64,000 bases of DNA from Warburgia ugandensis (taxonomy: Eukaryota; Streptophyta; Magnoliopsida; Canellales; Canellaceae). Both the position numbers and the translations under genes were made by a program. Below the pieces are notes generated by a model that was given only the letters and a program-made list of their open reading frames with translations, was not told where the DNA came from and made no database searches. Below are positions 33,462-42,602 of the stretch, piece after piece. Location: the NCBI GenBank assembly GCA_035236585.1, contig CP141135.1, positions 6,854,001-6,918,000 on the forward strand, read 5' to 3'. Positions within the stretch are counted from its first letter, which is position 1. Each line of letters opens with the position of its first letter.

Positions 33462-34311
33462 AATCCTTTAAAATGCGGATGCCGGTAATGGGTTTGAGAC
33501 CTAAAATGTCTTATGAGATCTCGCAGGAGAGGATGTTGAGTAGACTGACTCTTGTTTGGATCAAGTGCCTAAACATGCACTCTAATATTTCTTCAATGCT
33601 TTCAATTCTAGCCTCCAATTCCTGCAACCCCTTTCGAGTCATTTTTATCTTCTTCCCTTACACATGGGACTTGTCTCTTGTGCAGCAGTTTCATCACCTG
33701 TGACCATTTATTTGCCTTCTGCTTTGGTGTTGCTGCATCCATAAAAGAGAAGATGAAGTGGAAAATGGAGACGGTGAGCACCTTGACTTCTTTAACCACC
33801 GTGGTAACTTCTGATACATGCTGGTTTTGATCTAGGAGAGGAGCCTGCTTGCATTTGCTATCCATATGAACCAATGATTCAAAGCTCTTTCTCAGTTTCT
33901 TCTTCAGTTTCTTCATGGATGAAATATATTTGCTTTAGCTGCCTGGTTCTCCACCTCTTCCTTTCCGAAGTGCTGATTGAAGGTCTTTTACATGTTCCTT
34001 CATATGCAGTGAAACATCCCTCAACGAGCCACAGATGTCGAACAATCTAAGTGATCCATCTATTGACTCCTGTACCCATTTCTCTTACTGTTGGTATGCA
34101 AAAGCTTGTTGGATGAGTGGCAATTGATGAAGATCTCTGACGCATTCATACAAGTCTTTGAGGTCTCTTAAATGAATGCAGACTGTCTCCTTTGTTAAGG
34201 AAGAATTCTCCAAAGCCTTCAACTTATTGATCTCTTCATCAACTCAGGATATAAGGGGTGGGATTTAGACGGCAAGCTGTTTGAGCGAACATGATAAGCT
34301 TCATGCACCAT
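33462..34311 (-). pseudogene. DUF241 pseudogene, copy G
   Basis: ATG at about 34311 (MVHEAYHVRS) and a good TATAAAAG box (34401-34408). 33608-33916 keeps KKLRKSFESLVHMDSKC, DQNQHVSEVTTVVKEVKVLT and SQVMKLLHKRQVPC. The N-terminal half is disrupted by frame changes and a stop in the QQEKW segment (CTCTTACTGTTGG near 34085), and the C-terminus by a frame change near 33640. The 3' block is present at 33462-33491. Confidence 0.85.
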
Positions 34312-34400
34312 TATTGAAGTCTTAGATTTCTTTTCACAAAGACCCTCTTGTAGCTCGACCAAGGAAGATGGTGATGATATTTTTCTAGCAGATTGGCTCT

Positions 34401-34408
34401 CTTTTATA
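34401..34408 (-). promoter_or_regulatory. TATA box of copy G
   Basis: TATAAAAG on the minus strand, about 90 bp before the former ATG. Confidence 0.6.
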
Positions 34409-35880
34409 GCAACTGCTGCGAAGAAAATGCAGAGACAAGAAGAATCTTGTCCTCTTCATTTACGTAACGAAGCATGTGATGTGGACGAGGACCTTCCTTG
34501 GTTTATGGTGATCCTGTAACCAAGCAGCCAACAAGCTTCTTCATTAACTTGTTCCTTACTCTAAGTGAATCACACTATGGTGTGGTATATCAGGCTTAAT
34601 TGATTTTAATGCTTCATTTGCGTATGGTTCTTAATTCCTGGTCAATGGTTTCAGTTTCCCTTTATCAAACAAGCCAGGATGGCCAGAGTTTCCCGTTCTC
34701 CAACTCCATCTCTAAATTCATTCATGACATTAATTGAATAAACAAGTATCTGGTGGCAGCAGCGTTAGTGTCAAGGGGACAATGACACTCATGCCACTCG
34801 TGCACTATGCCTAGTTTTGAATAGTTTTATTAAACTAATGCAAGCAGAAACGTGGCATCCCCACGCTTGATTCGAATCAACTGTCAGCAGGCCCTCTACT
34901 TGGGCTGGCTTTAAACAATTCGTCAGCTATCAGATTTGGAACACTGTCCAGGTCATTCTGCATTAGCACAAGAATCAGGCTGGCTAAACGATCCTAACAA
35001 TGGAACCCAGGGAGTTTCCTGAGGATTAGTACCTCAGGATTTGATCATAGGTTCACCTTAGCTATTAAAAACTCCTATAGCAAATACTTAAGACCATCAG
35101 GTTGATGGGATTCGGTCTCAAGTCCAAAGTTATTGGCCCGCCGAATGAAGGGTTGGCTTAGATACAGATTTATGATAATTGCACCACATTACTTCGACAT
35201 TAACAAAAAAAAAAGAAAAAGAAAAAGAAAGAAATGTTTAATACCGTATGGGTTGTCCAAAATAATTAGCATGCGGCATCAGACGAGTGGCATATTCTTC
35301 TTGCCACCCCAACGCACGACCATTGTTACTGGATGGAGGGTAGTGCTACAATAGAAACAAAGGCTTCTGAGTGCTGTGAAAAACTAAGGCAAAAAAGGTA
35401 GAAACACAGAGACCTACACCAATACTAACCTGTAACAGACAGGAAGCAGCATGCCCAATCCATCCGCCTCGTCTTCAGGCATTTTGAAACTCTTCTTGTA
35501 TATATTGTCCTCATCTTTATTAATAAATCTGTTAGTGGCATACAAAAATTCGAAAAAAAGAATGAAAGAAAGAAAGTACAAGAAATATGTCCAGCAATTG
35601 GTGATGACGATGATTAAACCATTACATCAGAAAATAAGGCTTGAATCCAAGGAATTTTTTTTTTGAAATTGGCATAAAGTCAGAAAAAGCCCAATGTTTC
35701 TGGTGCGTTGCACTATGAGCATCATTCTAGTTGGCATTGTGGCAAGCAAGTATATAACACAAAGGTAAAATGACGCAATGAATCACAAAGATCATGGAGT
35801 TGAATATCTCAATTTATATTGCAAGTGTCTGACTATACATCTATATTCATCTGTACACATCGATACCGTAAAAACCGTAG
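34409..35880. other. upstream flank of copy G and spacer; no gene seen
   Basis: Holds the upstream block GCCACTCGTGCACTATGCCT (34785-34804) shared by several copies. The rest is spacer with an A/G-rich run at 35203-35230 that produces a K-rich spurious frame. 35820-35880 is far 3' flank of copy H. Confidence 0.5.
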
Positions 35881-35885
35881 CTAAA

Positions 35886-35912
35886 TCCTTTAAAATTTGG
35901 ACGCTATCAATG
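35886..35912 (-). promoter_or_regulatory. conserved 3' flanking block of copy H
   Basis: The most diverged version of the block (AATCCTTTAAAATTTGGACG on plus), about 30-55 bases past the stop. Confidence 0.45.
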
Positions 35913-35942
35913 GTTTCAAGAGGTAGGACGGTAACTCGATCT

Positions 35943-36743
35943 CTAGTGGCTGAATATGTTGAGGAGATCAACTCTGGTTTGTACCAAGTGCCTGAACGTG
36001 GACTCTAGTCCATTTTCAATACCTTCAATTTTAACCTCCAACTCGTGCAACCTCTTTTGTGACATTTTCTCCCCATTTTCCTCTACCACTTCACATGTTA
36101 CTTGTCCCTTGTGCATCAGTTTTGAAACAAGCATCCATTTGCTCGGCTTTTGCTTTGGCACTGACGCGAACATGAAGGAGAATATGAGCTGGAAGATGGA
36201 GATGGTGATAGCCCTTGCATCATTTAAGATCCTGATAACCATTGACAGATGTTGTTCTTGATCTAGGAGAGGAGAGAGAGTGCATTTTTTATCCATATGC
36301 TTCAAGGATTGAAGCCCCTTGCTGAGCTCCTTCTTCACCATCTTCATATAGCAAATATATTTGCTTTTGCTGCCTGATTCTTCAGTTCTCCCTCGACGAA
36401 GAGTCGATTGAAGGTCTTGGACATGTTCCTTCATCTGCAATGAAACATCCCTCAAGGTGCCACACAAGTCCAATAATTTTAGTGACCCATCTAACAACTC
36501 CTCTACACATTTCTCTTGTTGATAGTCTGCAAAAGCTTCTTGGATATGTGGCAACTGAAGGAGATCTTCGACACAGTCGTACAAGTCCTTGAGGCCTCTT
36601 AAGCCAATGCAAATTGTCTCCTTTGTCAGAGATGATTGCTCCCAGGTCTTCATCTTATTGATCTCTTCTTCAACCTTGGACATCAGAGGATGGGATCTAG
36701 AAGGCAAGCTGATGGAACGAACATGATATGCGTTTTCTGCCAT
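35943..36743 (-). CDS. DUF241 family protein, copy H (intact)
   Basis: A 266-residue uninterrupted single-exon frame with an ATG at 36743. Landmarks: MAENAYHVRSISLPSRSHP; EEEINKMKTWEQSS; GLRGLKDLYDCVEDLLQLPH; CVEELLDGSLKLLDLCGTLR then DVSLQMKEHVQDLQSTLRRG; YICYMKMVKKELSKGLQSLK; DQEQHLSMVIRILNDARAIT then ISIFQLIFSFMFA; SKWMLVSKLMHKGQVTCE; C-terminus LHELEVKIEGIENGLESTFR then HLVQTRVDLLNIFSH. Soluble, helix-rich, no targeting signal. A TATAAAAG box lies 97 bp upstream, and a conserved upstream block is at 37243-37265. Function of the family is unknown; of the three intact copies this one has the most standard promoter. Divergence from copies B and M is spread across the whole protein, so it is not a very recent duplicate. 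Confidence 0.9.
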   Translation of the reverse strand: MAENAYHVRSISLPSRSHPLMSKVEEEINKMKTWEQSSLTKETICIGLRGLKDLYDCVEDLLQLPHIQEAFADYQQEKCVEELLDGSLKLLDLCGTLRDVSLQMKEHVQDLQSTLRRGRTEESGSKSKYICYMKMVKKELSKGLQSLKHMDKKCTLSPLLDQEQHLSMVIRILNDARAITISIFQLIFSFMFASVPKQKPSKWMLVSKLMHKGQVTCEVVEENGEKMSQKRLHELEVKIEGIENGLESTFRHLVQTRVDLLNIFSH

Positions 36744-36839
36744 TTTAGAGAGAAAGTCTTTGTTTTCTTTTACAAAGACTCTTCTTGTGGCTTGAAGAGG
36801 GAAGACGCTGATGATATGTTGCTCTTGCAGATTGGCTCT

Positions 36840-36847
36840 CTTTTATA
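36840..36847 (-). promoter_or_regulatory. TATA box of copy H
   Basis: TATAAAAG on the minus strand, 97 bp before the ATG. Downstream in gene sense come AGAGCCAATCTGC and a short ATC run, as in paralogs. Confidence 0.7.
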
Positions 36848-38735
36848 GCAACAGCTATGAAGAAAATGAAGAGACAAGGAGAATCTTGTTCTATTCATGT
36901 CTAAGGAAGCATGTGATGTAGACGTGGATCTTCCCTTCTATATTGTGATCATGTAACCAATCTGCCAACAGGCTTCATTTCTATATCTCGCTTCAGATCA
37001 AAATGCATGGCCAATCAAGCTTAAATGATTCTTAATGCCCCCTTTGCTTGTCTATTTTTAATTTTGGTCAATGTTTTCTGTTTCCTTCGATCACATAAGC
37101 CAGGAAGGCCAATGTTTTGGATCTACTAGTGCATCTTGGAAGTAGAGATGGCTAGCATTGAATTTTAGTTTCTTAAACCATGCACGACCATGGTTCAATA
37201 ATCTAGTAAAAATGGCAGTGGTGGTTGTGTCTTGAGGATACAATGAGGCACAAGCCACTCGTGCTCTATACCGTTTGAGTAATTAAAGTAAAGCCAATCT
37301 GGTTAATGTAGCGCAAGCTTTGGAGATCCAAATAATTACCTGGTAGTCAACTTTTATTATAAGGAGTTATATTGGCATAAAGATCAGCTTCGTGGTGCCA
37401 CCAGCTGAATGGTTTGGATCACATAAACAGATAAGATCAACAGATCGTATTAAGTCACCAGATAGGATGTTTGATTCGACTGCAAGTACAGTGAGATGTG
37501 ATCTCTTGGTGATTTATACATGCTAGCTTAGAGACCGGCAAGAAACTAGCCAATAGTGGTCTAGAACTCAATATGGTTATATGGTAGTCTTGTTCCTTAT
37601 TCTGATAGGAAAGCAAGGCCTGATCTTGAATATGAAATTCCACTTTTCTCTAGCTTATATTATATCACTGGACTGAAAGAATTCTACTTGTCTACTGACT
37701 CTGCAAGCAGTAGGTACTACTTCTTTGAAGGGATTTTGAACATAATTCATGTTTTCCCAAGTAAATCACTACCGAAAGAAAGTCCATTATCTCAGTAAAA
37801 ACAGAGTAAATTTAACTCAGTTCACTTTTGACAAGTAACCTGCTAGGTTAAGACGTTAATATCATCAAGGAATGATGCTTCCAGTATTTTGGGTTCTCAT
37901 CAATTTCGACAATGTAGTATGCATCTCATGTGGACAGCATTAATTTGCCAATGTCAAATTGAAACAAAGTGATTAAAACCATTTGATAGCTATTATTCCC
38001 CTATAATTGAACTGGCTCTGCATTTTGATTTTCTTTTGAATGAGAAACCAGACCTGGAATTTGCCTGTATGCTCAAGGTTATACATGGTTGCGAGATATG
38101 AAATGCATCGAAATCCATGTTGGATTAAAGTAGGCAAATGCCAACTCAAAATGTCAAGGATCTGCATGATTTTCTAAAGGCATTAATCAAAAGAAAGGGA
38201 AGGGAACGGAATCATGAAAATAAAGTACTGAGATCTGCACGGGAGTTAAAGGTTCAACTGAAGAAAAACAGAGAACTATATAAAAATTCAAGCTAAGGCT
38301 GCAGATCACAAATCATCATGCTTACTCCATCGGAACTTAGCAAGTCTTCTTCAATATTCTTCTCCCTTCTGACTAGTTAAATTATTTTCTATCAAGAGAA
38401 AAGAAAAGAAAAAAAGCTTTGTGCAGTGATCATCGGAACACAATCAGACCATTAACTGAGAAATTAAGACCAATCATCTTCTGATCAACAAGAGTGTAGC
38501 CTTTATTTAACAGAGCCATATCGGCCAAAAACTGGCAATACTTCTAGTAACTCAGACTATGAACGTTTTTAAGCTGGTATTCTGGACAACATAAATGTCA
38601 GATCAAACATAATCAAGAAATAAAACTCAGAGCTATTTTATATCGAATATCTGGAACCGTTTTAATATTGGATGAGAATACATTCGTATTTATCTACAGA
38701 CGCATATTGATATTTGCCAATTGAACCCAAGGGGC
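36848..38735. other. upstream flank of copy H and duplicated spacer; no gene seen
   Basis: Upstream block AGCCACTCGTGCTCTATACC at about 37248. 37440-38640 repeats 32290-33330. 38420-38700 repeats 46760-47060 and 48425-48690. No frame is conserved between these copies. Confidence 0.5.
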
Positions 38736-38737
38736 AT

Positions 38738-39568
38738 ATCCTCAAAATGAGGATGTCAATGATGGGTTTGATGTTAAAATGGCTGGTGAGATCTCTAGCA
38801 GGTGAGCATGTTTAGGTGACAGATCTGGCTTGGATTAATTTCCTAAAGATGCACTCCAATCCTTCTTCATTGCCTTCAATGCTTGACTCCAACTCCTGCA
38901 GCCTTTTCTGAGTCATTTTCTCTGCTTCTTCCATTTCACATGCAACCTGTCCCTTGTTCATCAGTTTTGACACCAATGACCATTTACAGTCTTTCTCTTT
39001 GGTGCTGATGCACCCATGAAAGAGAAGATGGACTGGAAGATGGTCGTTGTGAGCACCCTGACTTCTTTCAGCAACTGATCAGTTCTGTTACATCCTGACT
39101 TTGATCCAAGAGACAAGATGAATTTCATTTGTCATCCCCACGCTTCAGGTTCTTGCTGACTTCCTTCACTTTCTTCCTGGTGCAAATATATTTGTTTTGG
39201 TTGAGTTTCTCCAGTTCTTCCTATGCGAAGAGTCGATTGTAGGTCTTGCACATATTCCTTCATCTGCAATGAAACATCCCTCGAGGAGACACAGATGTCC
39301 AACAATCTAAGCGATCCATCTATCGGCTTCTCTACGCATTTCTCTTGTTTTTGGTGTGCTAAAGCTTGTTGGGTAAGCGGCAACTGAAGGAGATCATCGA
39401 CACAATTGTATAAGTCCTTGAGCCTAGTCAGACCAATGCATAGTCTCCTTTGTCAGAGATGATTGCTCCCAAGATTTTAACTTATTAAGCTCGTCTTCGG
39501 CTCTGACTTAAGGGGATGGGATCCAGTGGACTAGCTGTTGGAGCGAAGATGATAAGCTTTTTCCGCCA
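38738..39568 (-). pseudogene. DUF241 pseudogene, copy I
   Basis: Start at about 39568 (CCATTG), 3' block at 38738-38765. 39132-39383 keeps PLTQQALAHQKQEKCVEKPI, DGSLRLLDICVSSRDVSLQM and KEYVQDLQSTL. Single-base losses disrupt both sides: near 39440 (CCAATGCATAGTCTCC lacks bases that copy J has as CCAATGCAAATTGTCTCC), near 39165 and near 39075. Closest in sequence to copies J and K. A TATATAAG box is kept at 39654-39661, and the copia element is inserted 27 bp beyond it. Confidence 0.85.
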
Positions 39569-39653
39569 TTGTAGAAGAGAAGACTGTTTTTTCTTGTAGT
39601 TGGAAGAAGGAAATGATGGTGATGATGATATGCAGTTCTGGCAGATTGGCTCT

Positions 39654-39661
39654 CTTATATA
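39654..39661 (-). promoter_or_regulatory. TATA box of copy I
   Basis: TATATAAG on the minus strand, about 86 bp before the former ATG. The copia insertion at 39689 separates it from its upstream flank. Confidence 0.5.
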
Positions 39662-39683
39662 GAAACAGTAACGGAGAAATGAA

Positions 39684-39688
39684 GAGAC
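39684..39688. repeat. copia target-site duplication, left (GAGAC)
   Basis: GAGAC precedes the left LTR and is repeated at 44827-44831. Removing the element leaves GAAATGAAGAGACAAGGAGA, found intact upstream of copy J at about 48076-48095. Confidence 0.95.
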
Positions 39689-40046
39689 TGTTGGTCCAGA
39701 CCCATTTCAGACAGCCGCCGTATTCAACGGTGGCGGGCGCAGCAGTCGGTGCTGACTGCTGACTTCAACAGCGGCGGGCGCCGCCGTCGGCCACCGCCAC
39801 CGACCTTTGAATTTGTGTAAAACGGGTTGAAAAATCAGACCTGAAAATTCCCTATTTATAGGGATACCAAGAGGGCAAGGGAAGAACCCCATTCCTCTGT
39901 AAAAACCCCGTGTATACCTCTCTGTAAAACCCCAGTTTCATAGTGAAATCATTCTCTCCCGTGGACGTAGGCTTATTGGCCGAACCACGTTAAAACTCTG
40001 CGTTTTTTGTGTGTATGATCTTGGGCGGGGACGAAAATCCCCAACA
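39689..40046 (+). repeat. copia 5' LTR
   Basis: TGTTGGTCCAGACCC to TCCCCAACA, 358 bp. U3 carries a GC-rich part with a perfect 8 bp hairpin (39740-39747 with 39754-39761), then a TATA-like TATTTATA at 39853-39860. Differs from the right LTR at C/T near 39802, T/C near 39842 and one T near 40008. Confidence 0.97.
39853..39860 (+). promoter_or_regulatory. LTR TATA box
   Basis: TATTTATA, about 165 bases into the LTR; the likely core promoter for the genomic RNA. Confidence 0.6.
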
Positions 40047-40048
40047 AG

Positions 40049-40060
40049 TGGTATCAGAGC
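40049..40060 (+). other. copia primer binding site
   Basis: TGGTATCAGAGC two bases after the LTR end; tRNA-iMet type. Confidence 0.95.
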
Positions 40061-40145
40061 TCGGTTCTGCCGTGAAACAGAGGCAGAAAACGGATTTGCA
40101 GTTCCGGCGGTCGAGAGGAGGAAGAAAACTGTTCCTGGTACAGTT

Positions 40146-40245
40146 GCTACAGTAATCATCATTTGCTGCTACAGTGAAAAGCACGTCATCATGTTGCTAC
40201 AGTCAAAGCATCATCATTACTGTCGGCTACAGTGATTGCTACAGT
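40146..40245 (+). repeat. repeated GCTACAGT motif in the copia leader
   Basis: Five exact GCTACAGT copies (40146, 40168, 40196, 40226, 40238) plus degenerate GCAACAGT and TACAACAGT just after, between PBS and gag. Not coding. Possible RNA packaging or regulatory role is speculation. Confidence 0.85.
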
Positions 40246-40408
40246 AGCGTATTGCAACAGTACCGGGTTACAACAGTGATTCGACTGGAGTAGACCTATT
40301 TTTGGCAGGTTTTCAAGGGGGATAGACCAGTTCTTGGCAAACGCAGTGGTGTTCTCAAATTTGTAAGATTTTTCTCCTGAAATTGCTGTAAGTACCCTTT
40401 CTTTACTT

Positions 40409-41887
40409 ATGGAGGCAAACATGAGCAAAATGATTTGCTTAAATGGTACTAACTATCACAAGTGGAAGGGAAAAATGAAAGATCTTCTTTTTGTGAAGAA
40501 ATTACATCTACCTGTTTTTGCTACTCAAAAACCGGAGGATAAGTCCGAAGAAGAGTGGGCTTTTGAACACGAACAGGTATGTGGTTTTATTCGACAATGG
40601 GTAGAAGATAATGTTTTGAATCATATTCAAAATGAAATACATGCTAGAACTCTATGGATCAAATTAGAAACCTTGTACGCGTCGAGAACAGGGAATAATA
40701 AGTTATTCCTACTTAATCAAGCGATGCACTTGAGATACAAGGAAGGGAGTTCTATTTCCGACCACTTGAACGAGTTGACCGGATGCTTTCAGCAACTATC
40801 CGATGTTGGCGTCAGGTTTGACGATGATATCATGGGTTTATGGCTTTTAAATACTTTGCCTGACTCATGGGAAAATTTTCGTGTTTCTCTAGCTAATTCT
40901 ACTCCGTGTGGTGTCATGACATGGGAATTTGCGAGAAGCGCAGTTCTAAATGAAGAAATGAGGCGACGAGCTCAAGTTGTCACCACATCACAATCTGAGA
41001 TTTTGATCTCAGAAAATCGAGGGAGAAGCAAGATCAAAGGACAGGAGAAGAATAATAGAAGCAGGAGTAAGTCTAAGTCCAGATACAAGAATCTGGAATG
41101 CAATTATTGTGGCAAGAAGGGTCACATTAAAAGGCAGTGTTACAAATGGAAAGCCGAGAACAAAACAGAAAATGCCAAGCAGGAGAGAAGAAATGATGAG
41201 GGGAATGATCGTGTAGCTGCCACTACTTCAGGCATTGTTGTGATCTGTGATGAAAATGAAATCAACCTAGCCTCCAATGAAATTGGATGGGTTGTTGACA
41301 GTGGTGCTTCTTTTCATGTTACCTCGAGGAGGGAGTTTTTCACCTCGTACACTCCTGGTGACTTTGGAGTGTTGAAGATGGGTAACGATGGGCTGTCAAA
41401 GGTTGCTGGTATCGGATCCGTTTGTTTGGACACCAACAACGGAACAAGGTTGATTCTCAAGGACGTTCGACATGTACCAGATATCCGGTTGAACTTAATA
41501 TCAGCCGGAAAGCTTGATGATGATGGGTACTGTAGTACCTTTTGCGATGGACAGTGGAAGCTCTCTAAGGGAGCGCTTGTGGCTGCCAGAGGGAAGAAAT
41601 CATCTAGCTTGTATGTGATGCAAGCTTCGATTCCTATTAACTCTGTGAACGCAGTTGATGTTGCTGGTTCTTCAGAGTTGTGGCACAGGCGGCTCAGTCA
41701 CATGAGTGAGAAAGGACTAGGTTGTCTAGTCAAGAAGAATTTGCTTTCAGGGCTCAAAGCTACAAAGGTGAGCAAATGTGCTCATTGTCTTGCCAGGAAG
41801 CGAACGAAGTTTCCTTCAAAAGCCATCATTCTTCCAGAAAGCCAGGCGTACTTGAATTGGTACATTCAGATGTATGCGGTCCTATGA
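40409..41887 (+). CDS. copia gag, protease and start of integrase (first frame)
   Basis: Starts ATGGAGGCAAACATG after the leader. Residues about 1-170 are a gag domain (LNGTNYHKWKGKMKDLL; LETLYASRTGN; LLNTLPDSWENF). A CCHC zinc knuckle (CNYCGKKGHIKRQC) lies at about 230. The protease motif WVVDSGASFHVT is at about 293, with DSG as active site. The GAG-pre-integrase part LWHRRLSHMSEKGL then CAHCLARKR gives the His/Cys zinc-binding set. The true frame is lost near 41840 by an apparent single-base loss in a short A run; the last about 15 residues before the stop at 41887 are out of frame. Gag forms the particle, protease matures the polyprotein. Confidence 0.93.
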   Translation: MEANMSKMICLNGTNYHKWKGKMKDLLFVKKLHLPVFATQKPEDKSEEEWAFEHEQVCGFIRQWVEDNVLNHIQNEIHARTLWIKLETLYASRTGNNKLFLLNQAMHLRYKEGSSISDHLNELTGCFQQLSDVGVRFDDDIMGLWLLNTLPDSWENFRVSLANSTPCGVMTWEFARSAVLNEEMRRRAQVVTTSQSEILISENRGRSKIKGQEKNNRSRSKSKSRYKNLECNYCGKKGHIKRQCYKWKAENKTENAKQERRNDEGNDRVAATTSGIVVICDENEINLASNEIGWVVDSGASFHVTSRREFFTSYTPGDFGVLKMGNDGLSKVAGIGSVCLDTNNGTRLILKDVRHVPDIRLNLISAGKLDDDGYCSTFCDGQWKLSKGALVAARGKKSSSLYVMQASIPINSVNAVDVAGSSELWHRRLSHMSEKGLGCLVKKNLLSGLKATKVSKCAHCLARKRTKFPSKAIILPESQAYLNWYIQMYAVL

Positions 41888-42602
41888 AGGTACGCACATT
41901 TGGTGGTGCATTATATTTTGTCACATTTATTGATGATTATTCCAGGAAACTCTGGGTCTATGTTTTGAAAACTAAGGATCAAGTGTTTGACAAGTTTAAA
42001 GAATTTCAAGCTTCTGTTGAGCGACAAACGGGGAAGAAGCTGAAATGCATTCGCACAGACAACGGTGGCGAGTATTGTGGACCTTTCGATGCTTATTGTA
42101 AGAAGCAAGGGATTAGACATCAAAGAACTCCTCCGAAGACTCCTCAGCTAAATGGTTTAGCAGAAAGGATGAACAGGACATTGATGGAGAGGGTCAGATG
42201 CTTGCTTTCTGAGGCAAAGCTGCCCGGTTCCTTCTGGGGTGAGGCACTATACACTGCAGCCTATGTTATTAACCTATCTCCAATAGTTGCCTTGAATGCA
42301 GATGTTCCTGACAGGCTATGGTATGGAAAAGATGTCTCTTACGATCATTTGCGGGTATTTGGGTGCAAAGCGTTTGTACATATACCTAAGGATGAGAGGT
42401 CCAAGTTAGACGTCAAGACCAAACAATGCATTTTCATCGGCTATGGGCAGGATGAGTTTGGTTACAGGCTATATGATCCTGTTGCAAAGAAGCTGGTTAG
42501 AAGTCGTGATGTGGTCTTTATGGAAGACCAAACCATTGAACACATCGACAAAGCCAAAGTATCAGAAACTCAAAGTTCTGATACTCTGACGCATTTAGAT
42601 CC
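41840..42602 (+). CDS. copia integrase core (second frame)
   Basis: A frame open from 41722 to 42630, but meaningful only from about 41840. Integrase catalytic triad: Asp in LVHSDVCGPM, Asp in RTDNGGEY, Glu in NGLAERMNRTL. Then SFWGEALYTAAYVIN, and the C-terminal FGCKAFVHIPKDERSKLD and FIGYGQDEFGYRLYDP motifs typical of copia integrase ends. The frame is lost a second time between 42582 and 42602; the remaining residues to the stop at 42630 are out of frame. Role: inserts the cDNA into host chromosomes. Confidence 0.92.

Noticed and set aside
35133-35354. K-rich 73-residue frame
   Set aside because: Depends on an AAAAAGAAAAAG run in spacer DNA.
39707-39892. 61-residue minus-strand frame in each copia LTR
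   Set aside because: Repeated only because the LTRs are identical; no motif, opposite to element sense.
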